Shown in pieces: positions 28,747 to 39,795 of a DNA stretch of 64,000 bases; position 1 is the stretch's first letter; each line of letters opens with the position of its first letter. The notes under the pieces were generated by a model. It had not been told where the DNA came from, searched no databases, and was given only the letters and a program-made list of their open reading frames with translations. Both the position numbers and the translations under genes were made by a program. Source of the stretch: Helicobacteraceae bacterium (GTDB taxonomy: Bacteria; Campylobacterota; Campylobacteria; Campylobacterales; Sulfurimonadaceae); the NCBI GenBank assembly GCA_947498025.1, contig CANMJR010000008.1, positions 35,795-99,794 on the forward strand, written 5' to 3'.

Positions 28747-28762
28747 TGGAATTATTATTGCT
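28747..28762 (+). promoter_or_regulatory. Sigma-54-type promoter of flgL
   Basis: TGGAATTATTATTGCT has GG at 28748-28749 and GC at 28760-28761, exactly ten bases apart, as required for the -24/-12 elements; the -12 TTGCT is perfect while the -24 TGGAA is weaker than TGGCA. It lies 38 bases before the flgL start, giving a predicted start of transcription near 28773 and a GGGGGAGG ribosome site. Confidence 0.7.
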
Positions 28763-28800
28763 ATAATATTAAAATAAATTAAAAGTAGGGGGAGGTTATT

Positions 28801-30903
28801 ATGCGAGTCACACCCAGTATGTACTATAAAAGCTTATATGGAGAACAAAATAATCAACTTAATAGTCAGCTTTTTGATGTTAATAAACAGATAGCTTCCG
28901 GAGTTAAAATACAGTATGCAAAAGATGATATATCGGTATTTACTGAAACTATGAGGCTTGATAATGAAATAGTGGGATTGGGGCAAATTAAAAAAAGTAC
29001 CGAGAGTGGATATAAAGTTTCCAATCAAACAGATGAAGTTTTAAACGAATTTGAAAAAAATATAAACCGTATGAGAACACTACTTCTCTCTGCGGTGAAT
29101 GATACAAATGATGAAGTGTCTCGAAACGCAATTGCTGCGGAACTTAGAGGTATAGAGAGCAACTTAAAAAGTTTGTCAAATACATCTATAAACGGACAGT
29201 ATCTATTCTCAGGTTCTGCCGTAGATACTAAGCCAATATCCGCTGATGGAACTTATAACGGAAATGATGTTGCCATGAGTGCATTTTTAGGGTCAAGAAC
29301 TCAACAACAGTTTAATATAAGCGGTTCAGAGCTGTTTCTTGGTGAAGAAGTTCTTGTAAGAAGAGAAGTTACCAGTAATGTAGCACAGGAAAATTTAACC
29401 GCTAAATATCCAAATTTTACAAATTCTGCAATTTCCGGTAGTTCTTCTTTTGTTCTGCCAAGTAATACAATCCGTGACTTAATGGGTGATAGCGATAATG
29501 TTGTTGACACAGTAAATGCAAAACACTTTTTTTATTTAAGAGGCACAAAGAGTGACGGAACCTCTTTTAGCGAAAAAATACCTATGAGAGATGACGAAAA
29601 AATTGATGATTTATTAACTCGTATTGGAAATGCATATGGAAATACACTTGGAAACAAAGTGGTAAATGTTTCTCTTAACCCTGCAGGAGAGATAGTTGTT
29701 GCAGATAAAATCAAGGGTTCCAGCAAGTTAGATTTTCATATGGTTGGTGCAGTTGACCTGGGCGGCGGAACGGCGGCCGATGTAACTACTTTAAGTGATT
29801 TGGATATAGGCGAGTCAAGCTTTGATAAAATAATGCTCGGTACAAGTACGGCTACTAATCCAAATTTACATGTCAAAGAGTTTATAAAATCTTCTTTTAG
29901 TTCGGCTGATACGAATTTTGCGAATATCGAGGGGCTGCTCTACGATCAAACAAAGTTTACCGTACAAGGCAATACGGTGTCATCGAATATTCCTCAAATA
30001 GTTAAAGGAACAAATAGTTTTGCAACCCCATCTACAAAAATTTCTGAAGTTGCAGATTTATCCCATGGAACAGCAGGAACTTTGGATGGCACCCAGTTTA
30101 CATTATCAGGTACAGATATAAACGGCACTCCATATAATATTCAAATAGATTTTAAAAATACGGCAAATGGCGGTTCAACTTTTTCAGCGAACGGTGGAGT
30201 TACAAACTATAATATTTTTAATGTAAATACTCCAAGAACAGCTGCTGATGCCGACAGTATGACATATCAGCAACTTATGGATGTTGTAAACATGGTTGTT
30301 ACAAATCAACTTCCATTAACAACTAATACAGCTTCAGACTACGATAGTGCAGTTACCTCTTCAAAATTCAATGGAACGACCTCTCTCTCTTATGATGGAA
30401 AAATCAGATTCGGGGATTTAAATGTTGTAGGCACAAAAGCTACAATAGGTTTGTATGATAGCACAAGCACTCTTTTTACAGACGCTCCGGCACTATCATT
30501 TAATTCGAATAATGCACTTACTGTCAGGGATCCAAAAACAGATTTCTTTAAAACCATAAATGAGATTATTACGGCTGTAGAAGACCAAAAACAACATCCC
30601 GACAGTACAATAGGGCATGGAAGAAATGTTGGAATTGGAAATGCAATTGCTATGCTTGATGATTTACAAACGCATATTTTTACAAAGCATTCTAAAGTTG
30701 GAGCAAATTCAAACACATTGACAGCTTCACTGGAGAGAGTGAATTTACTAGAGCTGAGTAGTAAAACTCTTCGCTCCTCAGTGATTGATACAGATTTGGC
30801 CGAAGCCTCGTTAACATTGACCCAACTCACAACAAATTATCAGGCAATGCTCTCAACTGTTGGTAAAATTTCTCAATTAAATTTGGTAAATTATCTAAAA
30901 TAA
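28801..30903 (+). CDS. flgL: Flagellar hook-associated protein 3
   Basis: A 700-residue hook-filament junction protein, exported by the flagellar type III system. The flagellin-like N-terminus MRVTPSMYYKSLYGEQNNQL with the QIASGVKIQYAKDD block (about residues 31-44) and the C-terminal coil (LNLVNYLK end, preceded by LTQLTTNYQAMLSTVGKISQ) form the D0/D1 helices; the middle is a long variable Thr/Asn/Gly-rich domain. Campylobacterota FlgL proteins are typically this large, against about 300 residues in enterics. The gene is isolated from other flagellar genes here and carries its own sigma-54-type promoter and a GGGGGAGG ribosome site. Confidence 0.9.
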   Translation: MRVTPSMYYKSLYGEQNNQLNSQLFDVNKQIASGVKIQYAKDDISVFTETMRLDNEIVGLGQIKKSTESGYKVSNQTDEVLNEFEKNINRMRTLLLSAVNDTNDEVSRNAIAAELRGIESNLKSLSNTSINGQYLFSGSAVDTKPISADGTYNGNDVAMSAFLGSRTQQQFNISGSELFLGEEVLVRREVTSNVAQENLTAKYPNFTNSAISGSSSFVLPSNTIRDLMGDSDNVVDTVNAKHFFYLRGTKSDGTSFSEKIPMRDDEKIDDLLTRIGNAYGNTLGNKVVNVSLNPAGEIVVADKIKGSSKLDFHMVGAVDLGGGTAADVTTLSDLDIGESSFDKIMLGTSTATNPNLHVKEFIKSSFSSADTNFANIEGLLYDQTKFTVQGNTVSSNIPQIVKGTNSFATPSTKISEVADLSHGTAGTLDGTQFTLSGTDINGTPYNIQIDFKNTANGGSTFSANGGVTNYNIFNVNTPRTAADADSMTYQQLMDVVNMVVTNQLPLTTNTASDYDSAVTSSKFNGTTSLSYDGKIRFGDLNVVGTKATIGLYDSTSTLFTDAPALSFNSNNALTVRDPKTDFFKTINEIITAVEDQKQHPDSTIGHGRNVGIGNAIAMLDDLQTHIFTKHSKVGANSNTLTASLERVNLLELSSKTLRSSVIDTDLAEASLTLTQLTTNYQAMLSTVGKISQLNLVNYLK

Positions 30904-30923
30904 AACTCTTTTTATTGCAAAAT

Positions 30924-30955
30924 GCCAAAAAAATTCGTTATGGAATATTTTTGGC
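30924..30955 (+). terminator. Hairpin terminator after flgL
   Basis: GCCAAAAA-ATTC and GAAT-TTTTTGGC arms form a long stem with a mismatch and a short loop, starting 21 bases after the flgL stop. The downstream T-run is interrupted, so efficiency is uncertain. Confidence 0.6.
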
Positions 30956-31004
30956 TATACTTCATTTTTAAAACAATTATTTAAATTTCTAAAGGTAAAA
31001 TAAC

Positions 31005-33272
31005 TTGAAAGATGCTCTTTTTATTGTAGTTTTTGGTTTGTTCATTTATTTAGGTTTTGCAACTATTTTTGGCGATAGTGCTTTAATGGGGAGTTATGGT
31101 GCTATCTTTGCTTCATATAATCATCAATATTTTGGCTATATTTCATTTATATATCTTCTTGTCTTACTTGTTCCTTTATATTTCTTTTACAAAAACAGTA
31201 TGTTTGATTTCAGAAAAGCTGAGCTTATGACAGCATCATTCTTACTGTTTTTTTCATTTCTTCTTGCGCAGTCACTGCTAATTCAAAATAATTTTAGAGG
31301 AAAGATAGCGGGCGATTTTGTAGATTTTTTATCTCCGTTTGTCGGGCTTTTTGGCATATGGATATTTTGGCTTATAATCACTCTTTTATCTGTAGTAATT
31401 ATTCTTGACAAAAATGCACATGAAATCGTTTCGATAATAAATAGCTTTATTCAGACTCAATTTCCAAAAATAGAAAATAATAACAATACGCCACATGCTA
31501 CGACAGAAATATCAAAAGAGCAAATTAAAAAAAAACTACTAAAAGTAGAAGATGATTTAATCACGCAAAGATATGGCAAAGTTCAAGAAGAGGTTGAAAA
31601 ACCATTCACTGTAAGAGAACAAAATTATATACAACCTTCCAAGGTTGAAATAAGTAACTTATACAGCTCTACTGTAGAAGAAGTTTTTGGAGAAAAAACA
31701 GAGATTCCATATGTCAAAAAAAGTATAAAAGAAGTTGAAAAATTTGATAAAACAAATAATATTTTAGAATTAGTTGCGAAAGTCAAAGAACAGAAAAGTG
31801 CATTAATAGTCGATGAGCTAGAGGAGAATACGAAGCTTTTAGAGACTATAGAAAAAGGTGAAGTAGAAAAACCAAAAAATTTCACTCTGCCGTCTGTAGA
31901 TTTTTTACAAAAGCCAAGTGCAGCCGCCCACAGCGTTGATGAGAGTGAAGTGGATGATAAAATACGCTATCTTATAGAAAAACTTGCTCATTTTAAAATT
32001 GAGGGTGATGTCGTTCGAACTTATGCCGGTCCAGTTGTCTCTACATTTGAGTTTAAACCTGCAGCAAATGTAAAAGTTTCAAGAATTTTAAATCTTCAAG
32101 ATGATTTGGCTATGGCTCTCTCAGCCGAGAGTATCCGTATTCAAGCTCCAATTCCAGGAAAAGATGTTGTAGGAATAGAGATACCAAATGCAACCGTTGA
32201 CACTATTTATCTTAGAGATTTACTAGACAGTAAACTTTTCAAAGAATCTTCCTCTCCTCTAACGATTGTTTTGGGTAAAGATATAGTCGGTAAACCTTTT
32301 ATAACCGACCTCAAAAAACTTCCACACTTACTAATAGCCGGAACTACAGGAAGCGGTAAAAGTGTTGGTATAAATGCCATGATATTAAGTCTTTTATATA
32401 AAAACTCACCCGACCAACTAAGACTCCTGATGATTGACCCAAAAATGTTGGAATTTTCAATATATAATGATATTCCACACCTTCTTACTCCAGTTATTAC
32501 AAAGCCAAAACAGGCAATTGTGGCTCTGAACAATATGGTTCATGAGATGGAACGCCGCTATCAGCTTATGAGTGAAAATAGAACAAAAAATATAGAAAAT
32601 TATAATGAAAAAGTAAAGATAGAGGGTGGAGAGCACTTTCCTTACATTGTAGTAATTATTGATGAGTTAGCAGATTTGATGATGACCAGCGGTAAAGATG
32701 TAGAACACTCCATTGCAAGATTAGCGCAAATGGCAAGAGCCTCCGGAATACACTTGGTTGTAGCTACGCAAAGACCTTCAGTAGATGTTGTAACCGGTCT
32801 TATTAAAGCAAATCTGCCATCACGAATATCCTATAGAGTAGGGCAAAAAATAGACAGTAAAATCATCTTAGATCAGCAGGGTGCAGAGTCACTTTTAGGT
32901 AAAGGAGATATGTTATTTACTCCTCCTGGTTCCACTGGTTTGGTTCGACTCCACGCTCCATGGAGCACAGAAACCGAGATTGAAAATATAGTGAATTTTA
33001 TAAAATCTCAAAGAGCACCTAATTATGATAAGAGCTTTTTACTTGAAGAGAGTGAACTAAGTTCGTTTTCATCTAATGATACCTATGAAGAGTTGGATCC
33101 ACTTTTTGATGAAGCTAAAAATATAATTTTAACAGATAGAAAAACATCTATCTCCTATTTACAGAGAAAACTTCAAATCGGTTACAACAAATCTGCAAGA
33201 TTAATTGAGCAGCTTGAAGGCGAGGGGATACTTTCAGCTCCAAATTCTAAAGGAATTCGTGAAATTCTCTGA
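31005..33272 (+). CDS. ftsK: DNA translocase FtsK
   Basis: A 755-residue septal DNA pump that aligns chromosome termini for dimer resolution. The N-terminal ~145 residues hold four membrane helices; a Lys/Glu-rich linker (about 150-310) leads to the motor. Walker A GTTGSGKS is at residues 446-453, Walker B VVIIDELADLMM at about 548-559, and the C-terminal gamma winged helix (SISYLQRKLQIGYNKSARLI) that reads KOPS-like sites closes it. TTG start: no earlier in-frame ATG exists and AAAGG precedes it. Its stop overlaps the next ATG. Confidence 0.93.
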   Translation: MKDALFIVVFGLFIYLGFATIFGDSALMGSYGAIFASYNHQYFGYISFIYLLVLLVPLYFFYKNSMFDFRKAELMTASFLLFFSFLLAQSLLIQNNFRGKIAGDFVDFLSPFVGLFGIWIFWLIITLLSVVIILDKNAHEIVSIINSFIQTQFPKIENNNNTPHATTEISKEQIKKKLLKVEDDLITQRYGKVQEEVEKPFTVREQNYIQPSKVEISNLYSSTVEEVFGEKTEIPYVKKSIKEVEKFDKTNNILELVAKVKEQKSALIVDELEENTKLLETIEKGEVEKPKNFTLPSVDFLQKPSAAAHSVDESEVDDKIRYLIEKLAHFKIEGDVVRTYAGPVVSTFEFKPAANVKVSRILNLQDDLAMALSAESIRIQAPIPGKDVVGIEIPNATVDTIYLRDLLDSKLFKESSSPLTIVLGKDIVGKPFITDLKKLPHLLIAGTTGSGKSVGINAMILSLLYKNSPDQLRLLMIDPKMLEFSIYNDIPHLLTPVITKPKQAIVALNNMVHEMERRYQLMSENRTKNIENYNEKVKIEGGEHFPYIVVIIDELADLMMTSGKDVEHSIARLAQMARASGIHLVVATQRPSVDVVTGLIKANLPSRISYRVGQKIDSKIILDQQGAESLLGKGDMLFTPPGSTGLVRLHAPWSTETEIENIVNFIKSQRAPNYDKSFLLEESELSSFSSNDTYEELDPLFDEAKNIILTDRKTSISYLQRKLQIGYNKSARLIEQLEGEGILSAPNSKGIREIL

Positions 33273-33664
33273 TGAGTAAAGCACGACTGATATTTACAAA
33301 AAATCAAGACTCTTTTAATGTTGTAGTTCAAAACTTAGAACAACTGAGCGTAGAAGAGATACAAAAAATTGAAAATTTTGTAAGCATTAGAAAAGGTATT
33401 TTTGACTTTAATAATTACAGCTTCTTTCTTCCAAAAAAAATAGATTTTGATGAATTTGTCTTACTGTTAAGACATGTAAAGATTGATGCCCTCTGCGAGG
33501 AAGAGACTCTAAAAGTTATTAGTTATAAAAAAATAGGCTTTGGACAATACAAGGGAATGTTGTACTCCGAACTTCCAGACTTCTATCTCTTATGGCTCAA
33601 AAATAGTTACAGAGGTGCGGATAGAGAAATTATTGATGCAGAGTTAAAACAAAGAAATCTTTAA
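33272..33664 (+). CDS. DUF3820-like small protein
   Basis: A 130-residue cytoplasmic protein. The C-terminal half holds GFGQYKGMLYSELPDFYLLW (about residues 90-109), the core of the DUF3820 family, sometimes listed as putative quorum-regulated virulence factor and found in exonuclease-associated proteins. The N-terminal half is not recognised. Its start overlaps the ftsK stop (TGATG arrangement at 33270-33274), so it is translated from the ftsK mRNA. Function unknown; the name virulence factor should not be used here. Confidence 0.6.
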   Translation: MSKARLIFTKNQDSFNVVVQNLEQLSVEEIQKIENFVSIRKGIFDFNNYSFFLPKKIDFDEFVLLLRHVKIDALCEEETLKVISYKKIGFGQYKGMLYSELPDFYLLWLKNSYRGADREIIDAELKQRNL

Positions 33665-33752
33665 GTGTTACTATTTTAAACATATAGCAGATAATAATAA
33701 ATTAAACTGTTTACTTTGGTAACATGCTTAAAATTAATTATTTATATTTAGT

Positions 33753-33758
33753 TATAAT
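33753..33758 (+). promoter_or_regulatory. Probable acnB -10 box
   Basis: TATAAT preceded by AT-rich sequence with no clear -35, as usual in this phylum, 28 bases before the acnB ATG. The start of transcription would be near 33765. Confidence 0.5.
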
Positions 33759-33786
33759 CCTGTGAAATTTATAAACAGGAATAACA

Positions 33787-36372
33787 ATGGCATTTATTGA
33801 AGAGTATGAAGCGCATATTACCCAAAGAGAGGTACTTGGTGTACCACCATTACCTCTTACTGCTGAACAAACTGCAGAAGTAATTGAATTAATTAAAAGT
33901 AACTGTACGGATGAGTTGGTAGAGCTTATTACAAACCGTGTATCTCCGGGTGTTGATGACGCTGCATATGTAAAAGCTGCTTTTTTGAATGATGTTGCAT
34001 CTGAAAAAATAACTATTAGTGCAATCGCTCCTGAGCATGCTGTTAAAATCATGGGTATGATGCTTGGTGGTTACAATGTAAAACCTATCATCAATGCTTT
34101 AACTTCTGCCAGAAGCGAAGTTGTAGAAGCTGCAAAAGAAGCTTTAAAAAACACTTTACTTGTTTATGATGCATTTAACGATGTGGAAGAGTTGCATAAA
34201 TCTGGTAATGCGCACGCAACTGAAGTTATGACTTCTTGGGCAAATGCAGAGTGGTTTACATCTACTCCGGCGTTGGCGGAGGAGATTACTGTTACTGTGT
34301 ATAAAGTTCCAGGCGAGACTAATACAGATGACCTCTCTCCGGCTTCTGAAGCATTTACTCGTTCAGATATTCCTTTACATGCTAACTCTATGTTAACTTC
34401 TAAAATGGATAATCCGATAGCTACTATCGCCAAGTTAAAAGAAGCCGGTCATCCAATTGCTTATGTCGGTGATGTTGTCGGTACCGGTTCAAGCCGTAAA
34501 TCAGGTGTTAACTCTGTTCAGTGGCACATGGGCGAAGATATCCCTGGCGTTCCAAACAAGCGTACCGGCGGTGTGGTTATCGGTGGTATTATTGCTCCAA
34601 TCTTCTTTGCTACATGTGAAGATTCAGGTGCATTACCATTAGAGATGGATGTTACCGGAATGGAGACAGGTGATGTTGTAACAATTTACCCATATAAAGG
34701 TGAAGCGCATAAAAACGGTGCATGCATCGCTACATTTAAACTTAACCCTAACACAATTACTGACGAAGTGCGTGCAGGCGGTCGTATTCCATTGATTATC
34801 GGTCGTGGTTTAACGGCTAAAGCTCGCAATGTCCTTGGGTTAGGCGTTTCTGATGTATTCTTAACTGCAGAACAACCGACTGACAGCGGTAAAGGTTATA
34901 CCCTTGCACAAAAAATGGTAGGTAAGGCATGTGGAATGAGCGGTGTTCGTCCCGGCATGTATGTTGAGCCTGTGACTACAACGGTTGGTTCTCAAGACAC
35001 GACTGGTCCGATGACGAGGGATGAGATTAAAGAGCTTGCAGCGCTTGGTTTTTCTGCAGATCTAGTCATGCAATCATTCTGCCATACAGCGGCATATCCG
35101 AAACCGTCCGATGTTATCATGCACCACACACTTCCTGAATTTATCTCTAACCGTTCAGGGGTAGCTCTTCGTCCTGGTGACGGTGTTATTCACTCATGGT
35201 TAAACCGTTTAACTCTTCCGGATACAGTAGGTACGGGCGCAGATAGCCATACTCGTTTCCCAATCGGTATCTCTTTCCCAGGTGGTTCCGGTATCGTTGC
35301 ATTTGCTGCTGTTACCGGTTCTATGCCTTTAACTATGCCGGAATCTGTACTTGTGAGATTTAGCGGTGAATTACAACCGGGAATTACCCTTCGTGACCTT
35401 GTAAATGCAATTCCTTACTATGCAATTAAAGAGGGTCTTTTAACTGTTGAGAAGAAGGGTAAGAAAAATATTTTCAACGGACGAATATTAGAAATTGAAG
35501 GTCTTCCTAATCTTAAAGCTGAGCAGGCTTTTGAATTGTCTGATGCATCTGCCGAGCGTTCCGCTGCTGCATGTACTGTTCTTTTAAATGATGCTCCGGT
35601 TGTTGAATACCTAAAATCAAATATCGTATTAATTGAATCGATGATTGCCGATGGCTACCAAGATGCGCGAACGCTTCAGCGCCGTGCAGATAGAATGAAA
35701 GAGTGGGTAGCAAATCCGTCACTAATGCAACCGGATGCTGATGCTGAATACGCAGCAGTAATCAATATTGACCTGGGTGACATTAAAGAGCCAATCTTAG
35801 CATGCCCTAATGATCCCGACAATGTTAAGCTTTTAAGTGAAGTGGCGGGCGAAAAGATTGATGAAGTATTTTTAGGAAGCTGTATGACAAATATCGGTCA
35901 CTATCGTGCAGCGGGTGAAGTAATGCGTGGTGAGAGTAAAGTTGCAGTTGAGAAGTTCTGGATTGTTCCGCCGACTCGAATGGATGAGCAACAGCTGATT
36001 AACGAAGGTTACTATGATGTTTATAAAGCTATTGCTGCACAAACAGAAGTACCTGGATGTTCACTATGCATGGGAAATCAAGCAAGTTCTCGTCCAGACT
36101 CAACTGTATTTTCAACCTCTACTCGTAACTTTGACAACCGTTTAGGTAAAGGTACACAAGTTTATCTCGGCTCTGCTGAGCTTGCGGCAGTATGTGCTAA
36201 ACTTGGACGAATTCCTACGGTAGAAGAGTACATGAGCATCGTTCCTCAAAAACTTGCAGGAAAAACAGAAGACGTTTATAAATATCTTAACTTTAATGAG
36301 ATTAAAAACTATCACTTGGAAGCACGCAGTGTGGCTGAAGAGAAGTATGGCGTTACAATTAAAGCCGTATAG
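33787..36372 (+). CDS. acnB: Bifunctional aconitate hydratase 2 / 2-methylisocitrate dehydratase
   Basis: An 861-residue AcnB-type aconitase that interconverts citrate and isocitrate. Order: N-terminal HEAT-like domain ([20 protein letters not shown]), swivel domain, then the [4Fe-4S] catalytic domains. Cluster cysteines are visible in [14 protein letters not shown] and [10 protein letters not shown], and the [10 protein letters not shown] and GADSHTRFP substrate-site blocks are intact. Upstream is a good TATAAT -10. The gene ends 15 bases before repeat copy 3. Together with idh, mdh, fumC, sucCD and oorDABC further right, it gives most of a TCA or reductive TCA cycle in this window. Confidence 0.96.
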   Translation: MAFIEEYEAHITQREVLGVPPLPLTAEQTAEVIELIKSNCTDELVELITNRVSPGVDDAAYVKAAFLNDVASEKITISAIAPEHAVKIMGMMLGGYNVKPIINALTSARSEVVEAAKEALKNTLLVYDAFNDVEELHKSGNAHATEVMTSWANAEWFTSTPALAEEITVTVYKVPGETNTDDLSPASEAFTRSDIPLHANSMLTSKMDNPIATIAKLKEAGHPIAYVGDVVGTGSSRKSGVNSVQWHMGEDIPGVPNKRTGGVVIGGIIAPIFFATCEDSGALPLEMDVTGMETGDVVTIYPYKGEAHKNGACIATFKLNPNTITDEVRAGGRIPLIIGRGLTAKARNVLGLGVSDVFLTAEQPTDSGKGYTLAQKMVGKACGMSGVRPGMYVEPVTTTVGSQDTTGPMTRDEIKELAALGFSADLVMQSFCHTAAYPKPSDVIMHHTLPEFISNRSGVALRPGDGVIHSWLNRLTLPDTVGTGADSHTRFPIGISFPGGSGIVAFAAVTGSMPLTMPESVLVRFSGELQPGITLRDLVNAIPYYAIKEGLLTVEKKGKKNIFNGRILEIEGLPNLKAEQAFELSDASAERSAAACTVLLNDAPVVEYLKSNIVLIESMIADGYQDARTLQRRADRMKEWVANPSLMQPDADAEYAAVINIDLGDIKEPILACPNDPDNVKLLSEVAGEKIDEVFLGSCMTNIGHYRAAGEVMRGESKVAVEKFWIVPPTRMDEQQLINEGYYDVYKAIAAQTEVPGCSLCMGNQASSRPDSTVFSTSTRNFDNRLGKGTQVYLGSAELAAVCAKLGRIPTVEEYMSIVPQKLAGKTEDVYKYLNFNEIKNYHLEARSVAEEKYGVTIKAV

Positions 36373-36387
36373 TTTAAAATTCGATTC

Positions 36388-36480
36388 GATGTTATGCACT
36401 AAAACGAACGCGTCCGTTTTAGTGGCAGGGACAAATGTCCTTATAACCCCCTAAAGCTACCCGTATCTTCCGGATACGGG
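36388..36480 (+). repeat. Intergenic hairpin repeat, copy 3
   Basis: GATGTTATGCACTAAAACG, then CGTCCGTTTTAGTG, GGCAGGGACA/TGTCC and AACCCCCTAAAGCTA. The near-perfect palindrome ACTAAAACG/CGTTTTAGT is clear. It is followed by its own hairpin CCCGTATC-TTCCG-GATACGGG (36460-36480), not found in the other copies. It lies between the convergent acnB and lolA genes. Confidence 0.87.
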
Positions 36481-36537
36481 AGAAAAACTGACCTTTTTAA
36501 ACTCTTTTTTGCAAAAAAAAGTGCATAATATTGGTTA

Positions 36538-37053
36538 CTAATCTTTTATAATATCAAAATCAGTAGGAATTTTTGGAATAAAAACATTTGAATTAATGCT
36601 TTCATTTTGTTTTTGATTGTCAAATACTATTACTACTTTGTTCTCAAATTCATCAGTATAAGATATAGATTTTATGAAGCTATTTTTTGTCGTTATAGTA
36701 AATACCGACTCTTTATAGGTGGCTACAAAAGTATTATCTTTCACTTTTTTTGCATTTTTTATCATATTGAAAAAATTAAAATTTGATTCTATCTCTTTAA
36801 TGATTACCTGTTCTATTTCAGGCTCAATGATTGTCACATTATCTGTGTTTATATACACATTCTTCTTTATCGGCTTTTCATAATCCCACATGACATTTTG
36901 TGGCTTAGCAGCCATTATCGAGCCGCTATAGCTCAAGACTTTGTTATTTTCATCCGTTACGCTCTGTGTAAAATCAGCCTCAAAAGAGTTAATCTCATCG
37001 AGTGAGGCAAAACTTAAAGTGAATGATATGAATAGTATTAGTATATATTTCAT
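36538..37053 (-). CDS. lolA: Outer-membrane lipoprotein carrier LolA
   Basis: A 171-residue periplasmic chaperone that ferries lipoproteins from the LolCDE complex to the outer membrane. A cleavable signal peptide covers about residues 1-16 (MKYILILFISFTLSFA). The mature part begins with the FEADFTQSVTDENNKVLSYSG block and has YEKPIKKNVYINTDNVTIIE, characteristic of LolA. Short, as in other Campylobacterota. It is divergent from secA; a LolC/E-like permease is encoded just beyond secA, consistent with a shared pathway. Confidence 0.85.
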   Translation of the reverse strand: MKYILILFISFTLSFASLDEINSFEADFTQSVTDENNKVLSYSGSIMAAKPQNVMWDYEKPIKKNVYINTDNVTIIEPEIEQVIIKEIESNFNFFNMIKNAKKVKDNTFVATYKESVFTITTKNSFIKSISYTDEFENKVVIVFDNQKQNESINSNVFIPKIPTDFDIIKD

Positions 37054-37116
37054 GTAGCTCCTTGGTGGCGAAATTATATCAGACTGCTTGTTTACATATT
37101 ATCTAGTATCACTCAA

Positions 37117-37144
37117 GCATAAAGAATCGTTTTATTCTTTATGC
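37117..37144. other. Perfect hairpin between divergent lolA and secA
   Basis: GCATAAAGAAT (37117-37127) and ATTCTTTATGC (37134-37144) form a perfect 11-bp stem with loop CGTTTT. Both flanking genes point away, so it is not a normal terminator; it may be an operator or a leader structure. No factor can be named. Confidence 0.5.
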
Positions 37145-37221
37145 AAATTATAATTTATAGTGTGCTAGAATCACGGGAATTTCTTTGACAATTATTATAA
37201 TTGTTATAAATAAGGTTGAAA

Positions 37222-39795
37222 ATGCTACAAGCATTAATGGGTAATATTTTTGGTACTTCAAATGATCGTGAACTAAAAAAATATTTTAAAAGAGTAAAAA
37301 ATATAAATGCACTTGAGAGTCAGTATGAACCCTTAAGTGATGATGTGTTAAAGGCGAAGTTTTTAGAGTTGAAAAACACTATTCTGAGTGAAGAAAAAAC
37401 TTTAGATGATGTCTTAGAAGAGTCGTTTGCTATTACAAGAGAAGCAAGTAAAAGAGTTCTAAACATGAGACATTTTGATGTGCAGCTCATAGGCGGTATG
37501 GTTCTTCATGAGGGCAGAATTGCCGAGATGAAAACGGGCGAAGGTAAAACACTTGTTGCAACCTTGGCAATAACCCTCAATGCGATGACAGGCAAAGGTG
37601 TTCACCTTGTGACCGTCAATGATTATCTTGCTTCAAGAGATGCAAGAGAGATGGGAGCTTTATACAACTTTTTAGGTTTTAGTGTAGGAACTGTGCTTGA
37701 AGGCATGTATGATTCTAAAGCTAAAAGAGAGGCGTATAGTGCAGATATAACCTATGGTACAAACAATGAATTTGGATTTGATTACCTAAGAGATAATATG
37801 AGCTATTCAATAGAAAATATGACTCAAAGAAATCACAATTTTGTTATTGTGGATGAAGTTGACTCCATATTAATTGATGAAGCCAGAACTCCTTTAATCA
37901 TATCCGGACCAACAAACAGAAGTATGCAAGATTACAGCGATGCGAATCGTATAGCTCTACAACTCATCAGAGATGAACATTTTACAGTAGATGAAAAAGA
38001 TAAAGTTGTCTTAATTACCGAAGAGGGCATTACAAGAGCAGAAGAGCTTTTTGGTGTGGAAAACCTCTACAGTGCTGAAAATGCTTCGCTTCCACATGCA
38101 CTAGACCAAGCACTCAAAGCGAACTATCTTTTTGAGATAGATGTTGATTATGTTGTGAACGATGGAGAAGTTGTCATTGTTGATGAGTTTACCGGCAGAT
38201 TAAGTGAAGGGCGTCGTTTTTCTGAGGGACTTCATCAAGCGCTTGAGGCAAAAGAAAAAGTTGAAGTAAAAGAAGAGACGCAGACTCTTGCCGATATTAC
38301 ATTCCAAAACTATTTTAGAATGTACAACAAACTCTCGGGTATGACGGGTACAGCGGAGACGGAAGCAACAGAATTTTCTCAAATTTATTCACTTGATGTT
38401 GTTTCAATTCCGACAAATATTCCTATCACCAGAAAAGATTTAAATGATTTAATCTACAAAACCGAAAAAGAAAAATTCAGTGCAGTGATTGATACTATCA
38501 AAAAACTCTCAAAAACAGGTCAGCCGGTTTTAATCGGTACGGCTTCTATTGAAAAGTCTGAAGCACTCCATGCAGTGCTTCAAAAAGAGAAGATTGCCCA
38601 CACGGTTTTAAATGCTAAAAACCATGCCCAAGAGGGTGAGATAATCAAAAATGCCGGAGCTAAAGGGGCGGTTACAATCGCTACCAATATGGCCGGTCGC
38701 GGAGTTGATATTAAAGTAAATGATGAAGTAAAAGCTCTTGGCGGATTGTATATTGTTGGAACCGAGCGACATGAAAACCGTCGTATTGATAATCAGCTTC
38801 GTGGTCGTTCTGGGCGACAAGGCGATGCCGGAACGACACAATTTTATCTCTCTTTAGAGGATAATTTGCTTCGTATTTTCGGTTCTGATAAGATTAAATC
38901 TATCATGGAGAGACTCGGTGTTGAAGATGGCGAATATATCGAATCTAAAATGGTTACCCGTGCAGTAGAAAAAGCTCAGAAAAAAGTTGAAAACATGCAC
39001 TATGAAGGCAGAAAGCAGATTGTTGAGTATGATGATGTTGCAAATGAGCAGAGAAAAATTGTTTATAAATTTAGAAACCAACTTTTAAGTAAAGAGTATG
39101 ATATTGCGTTAAAAATTGATGACATTAGAGAGGAGTATATAACGCATATACTTAATGAATCAAATATTTTTTACGGCGGCGTGAAAGAGGATTTTAATCT
39201 CAAAAAAGTTTTTGAACTTGTAAAAGAGGATATAAATCTTGATATTAACGGTGTTGATTTGACTTCGCTAGAGTATGAAGGATTACAGACGACGCTTCTT
39301 CATATTGTTAAAGATTCTTATGATAAAAAAATGGGTGTATTAGAAGATGAGATACGACAAGAAATAGAAAAAGAGTTTTATCTAAAAGAGCTTGATAAGG
39401 CTTGGAGAGAGCACCTTTATACTATGGATAATATGAAAACAGGTATCAGACTCCGTGCATATAATCAAAAAGATCCATTAGTTGAGTATAAAAAAGAGAG
39501 CTTTAACCTTTTTGGAGAGTTGATTAATGATATTAAATTCAATACTATTAAAACACTTCAAATTATTCAGTTTAGAGTAGAATCACCGGAAGATGAAGCT
39601 GCAAGAATTGCAGAAAAATTAGCAACAGAGCAGAGATTAAAAGAGGCTCAGTTCATATTTAATCACTCGGATATTCAAGAAGAGGCAGGTGATAAAAAAG
39701 TAGCTAGAAATGATCTTTGTCCATGTGGAAGCGGTATAAAATACAAGCTCTGCTGTGGAAAAAGCGGTCCTAAAAAAGGTGTATTTGCCTCTTGA
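37222..39795 (+). CDS. secA: Preprotein translocase ATPase SecA
   Basis: An 857-residue motor that pushes preproteins through SecYEG. Walker [13 protein letters not shown] lies near residues 101-112, the [20 protein letters not shown] block near 213-232, the NMAGRGVDI helicase motif and the [13 protein letters not shown] motif later, and the C-terminal zinc tail [13 protein letters not shown] is intact. I took the ATG at 37222 because AAGG lies six bases upstream; a TTG two codons earlier sits on top of that site. The last codon overlaps the TTG start of the LolC/E-like gene. Confidence 0.96.
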   Translation: MLQALMGNIFGTSNDRELKKYFKRVKNINALESQYEPLSDDVLKAKFLELKNTILSEEKTLDDVLEESFAITREASKRVLNMRHFDVQLIGGMVLHEGRIAEMKTGEGKTLVATLAITLNAMTGKGVHLVTVNDYLASRDAREMGALYNFLGFSVGTVLEGMYDSKAKREAYSADITYGTNNEFGFDYLRDNMSYSIENMTQRNHNFVIVDEVDSILIDEARTPLIISGPTNRSMQDYSDANRIALQLIRDEHFTVDEKDKVVLITEEGITRAEELFGVENLYSAENASLPHALDQALKANYLFEIDVDYVVNDGEVVIVDEFTGRLSEGRRFSEGLHQALEAKEKVEVKEETQTLADITFQNYFRMYNKLSGMTGTAETEATEFSQIYSLDVVSIPTNIPITRKDLNDLIYKTEKEKFSAVIDTIKKLSKTGQPVLIGTASIEKSEALHAVLQKEKIAHTVLNAKNHAQEGEIIKNAGAKGAVTIATNMAGRGVDIKVNDEVKALGGLYIVGTERHENRRIDNQLRGRSGRQGDAGTTQFYLSLEDNLLRIFGSDKIKSIMERLGVEDGEYIESKMVTRAVEKAQKKVENMHYEGRKQIVEYDDVANEQRKIVYKFRNQLLSKEYDIALKIDDIREEYITHILNESNIFYGGVKEDFNLKKVFELVKEDINLDINGVDLTSLEYEGLQTTLLHIVKDSYDKKMGVLEDEIRQEIEKEFYLKELDKAWREHLYTMDNMKTGIRLRAYNQKDPLVEYKKESFNLFGELINDIKFNTIKTLQIIQFRVESPEDEAARIAEKLATEQRLKEAQFIFNHSDIQEEAGDKKVARNDLCPCGSGIKYKLCCGKSGPKKGVFAS

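Noticed and set aside
33272..33664. Quorum-regulated virulence factor label for the DUF3820-like protein
   Set aside because: The label comes from a family name only; neighbours are housekeeping genes and nothing in the sequence points to virulence.
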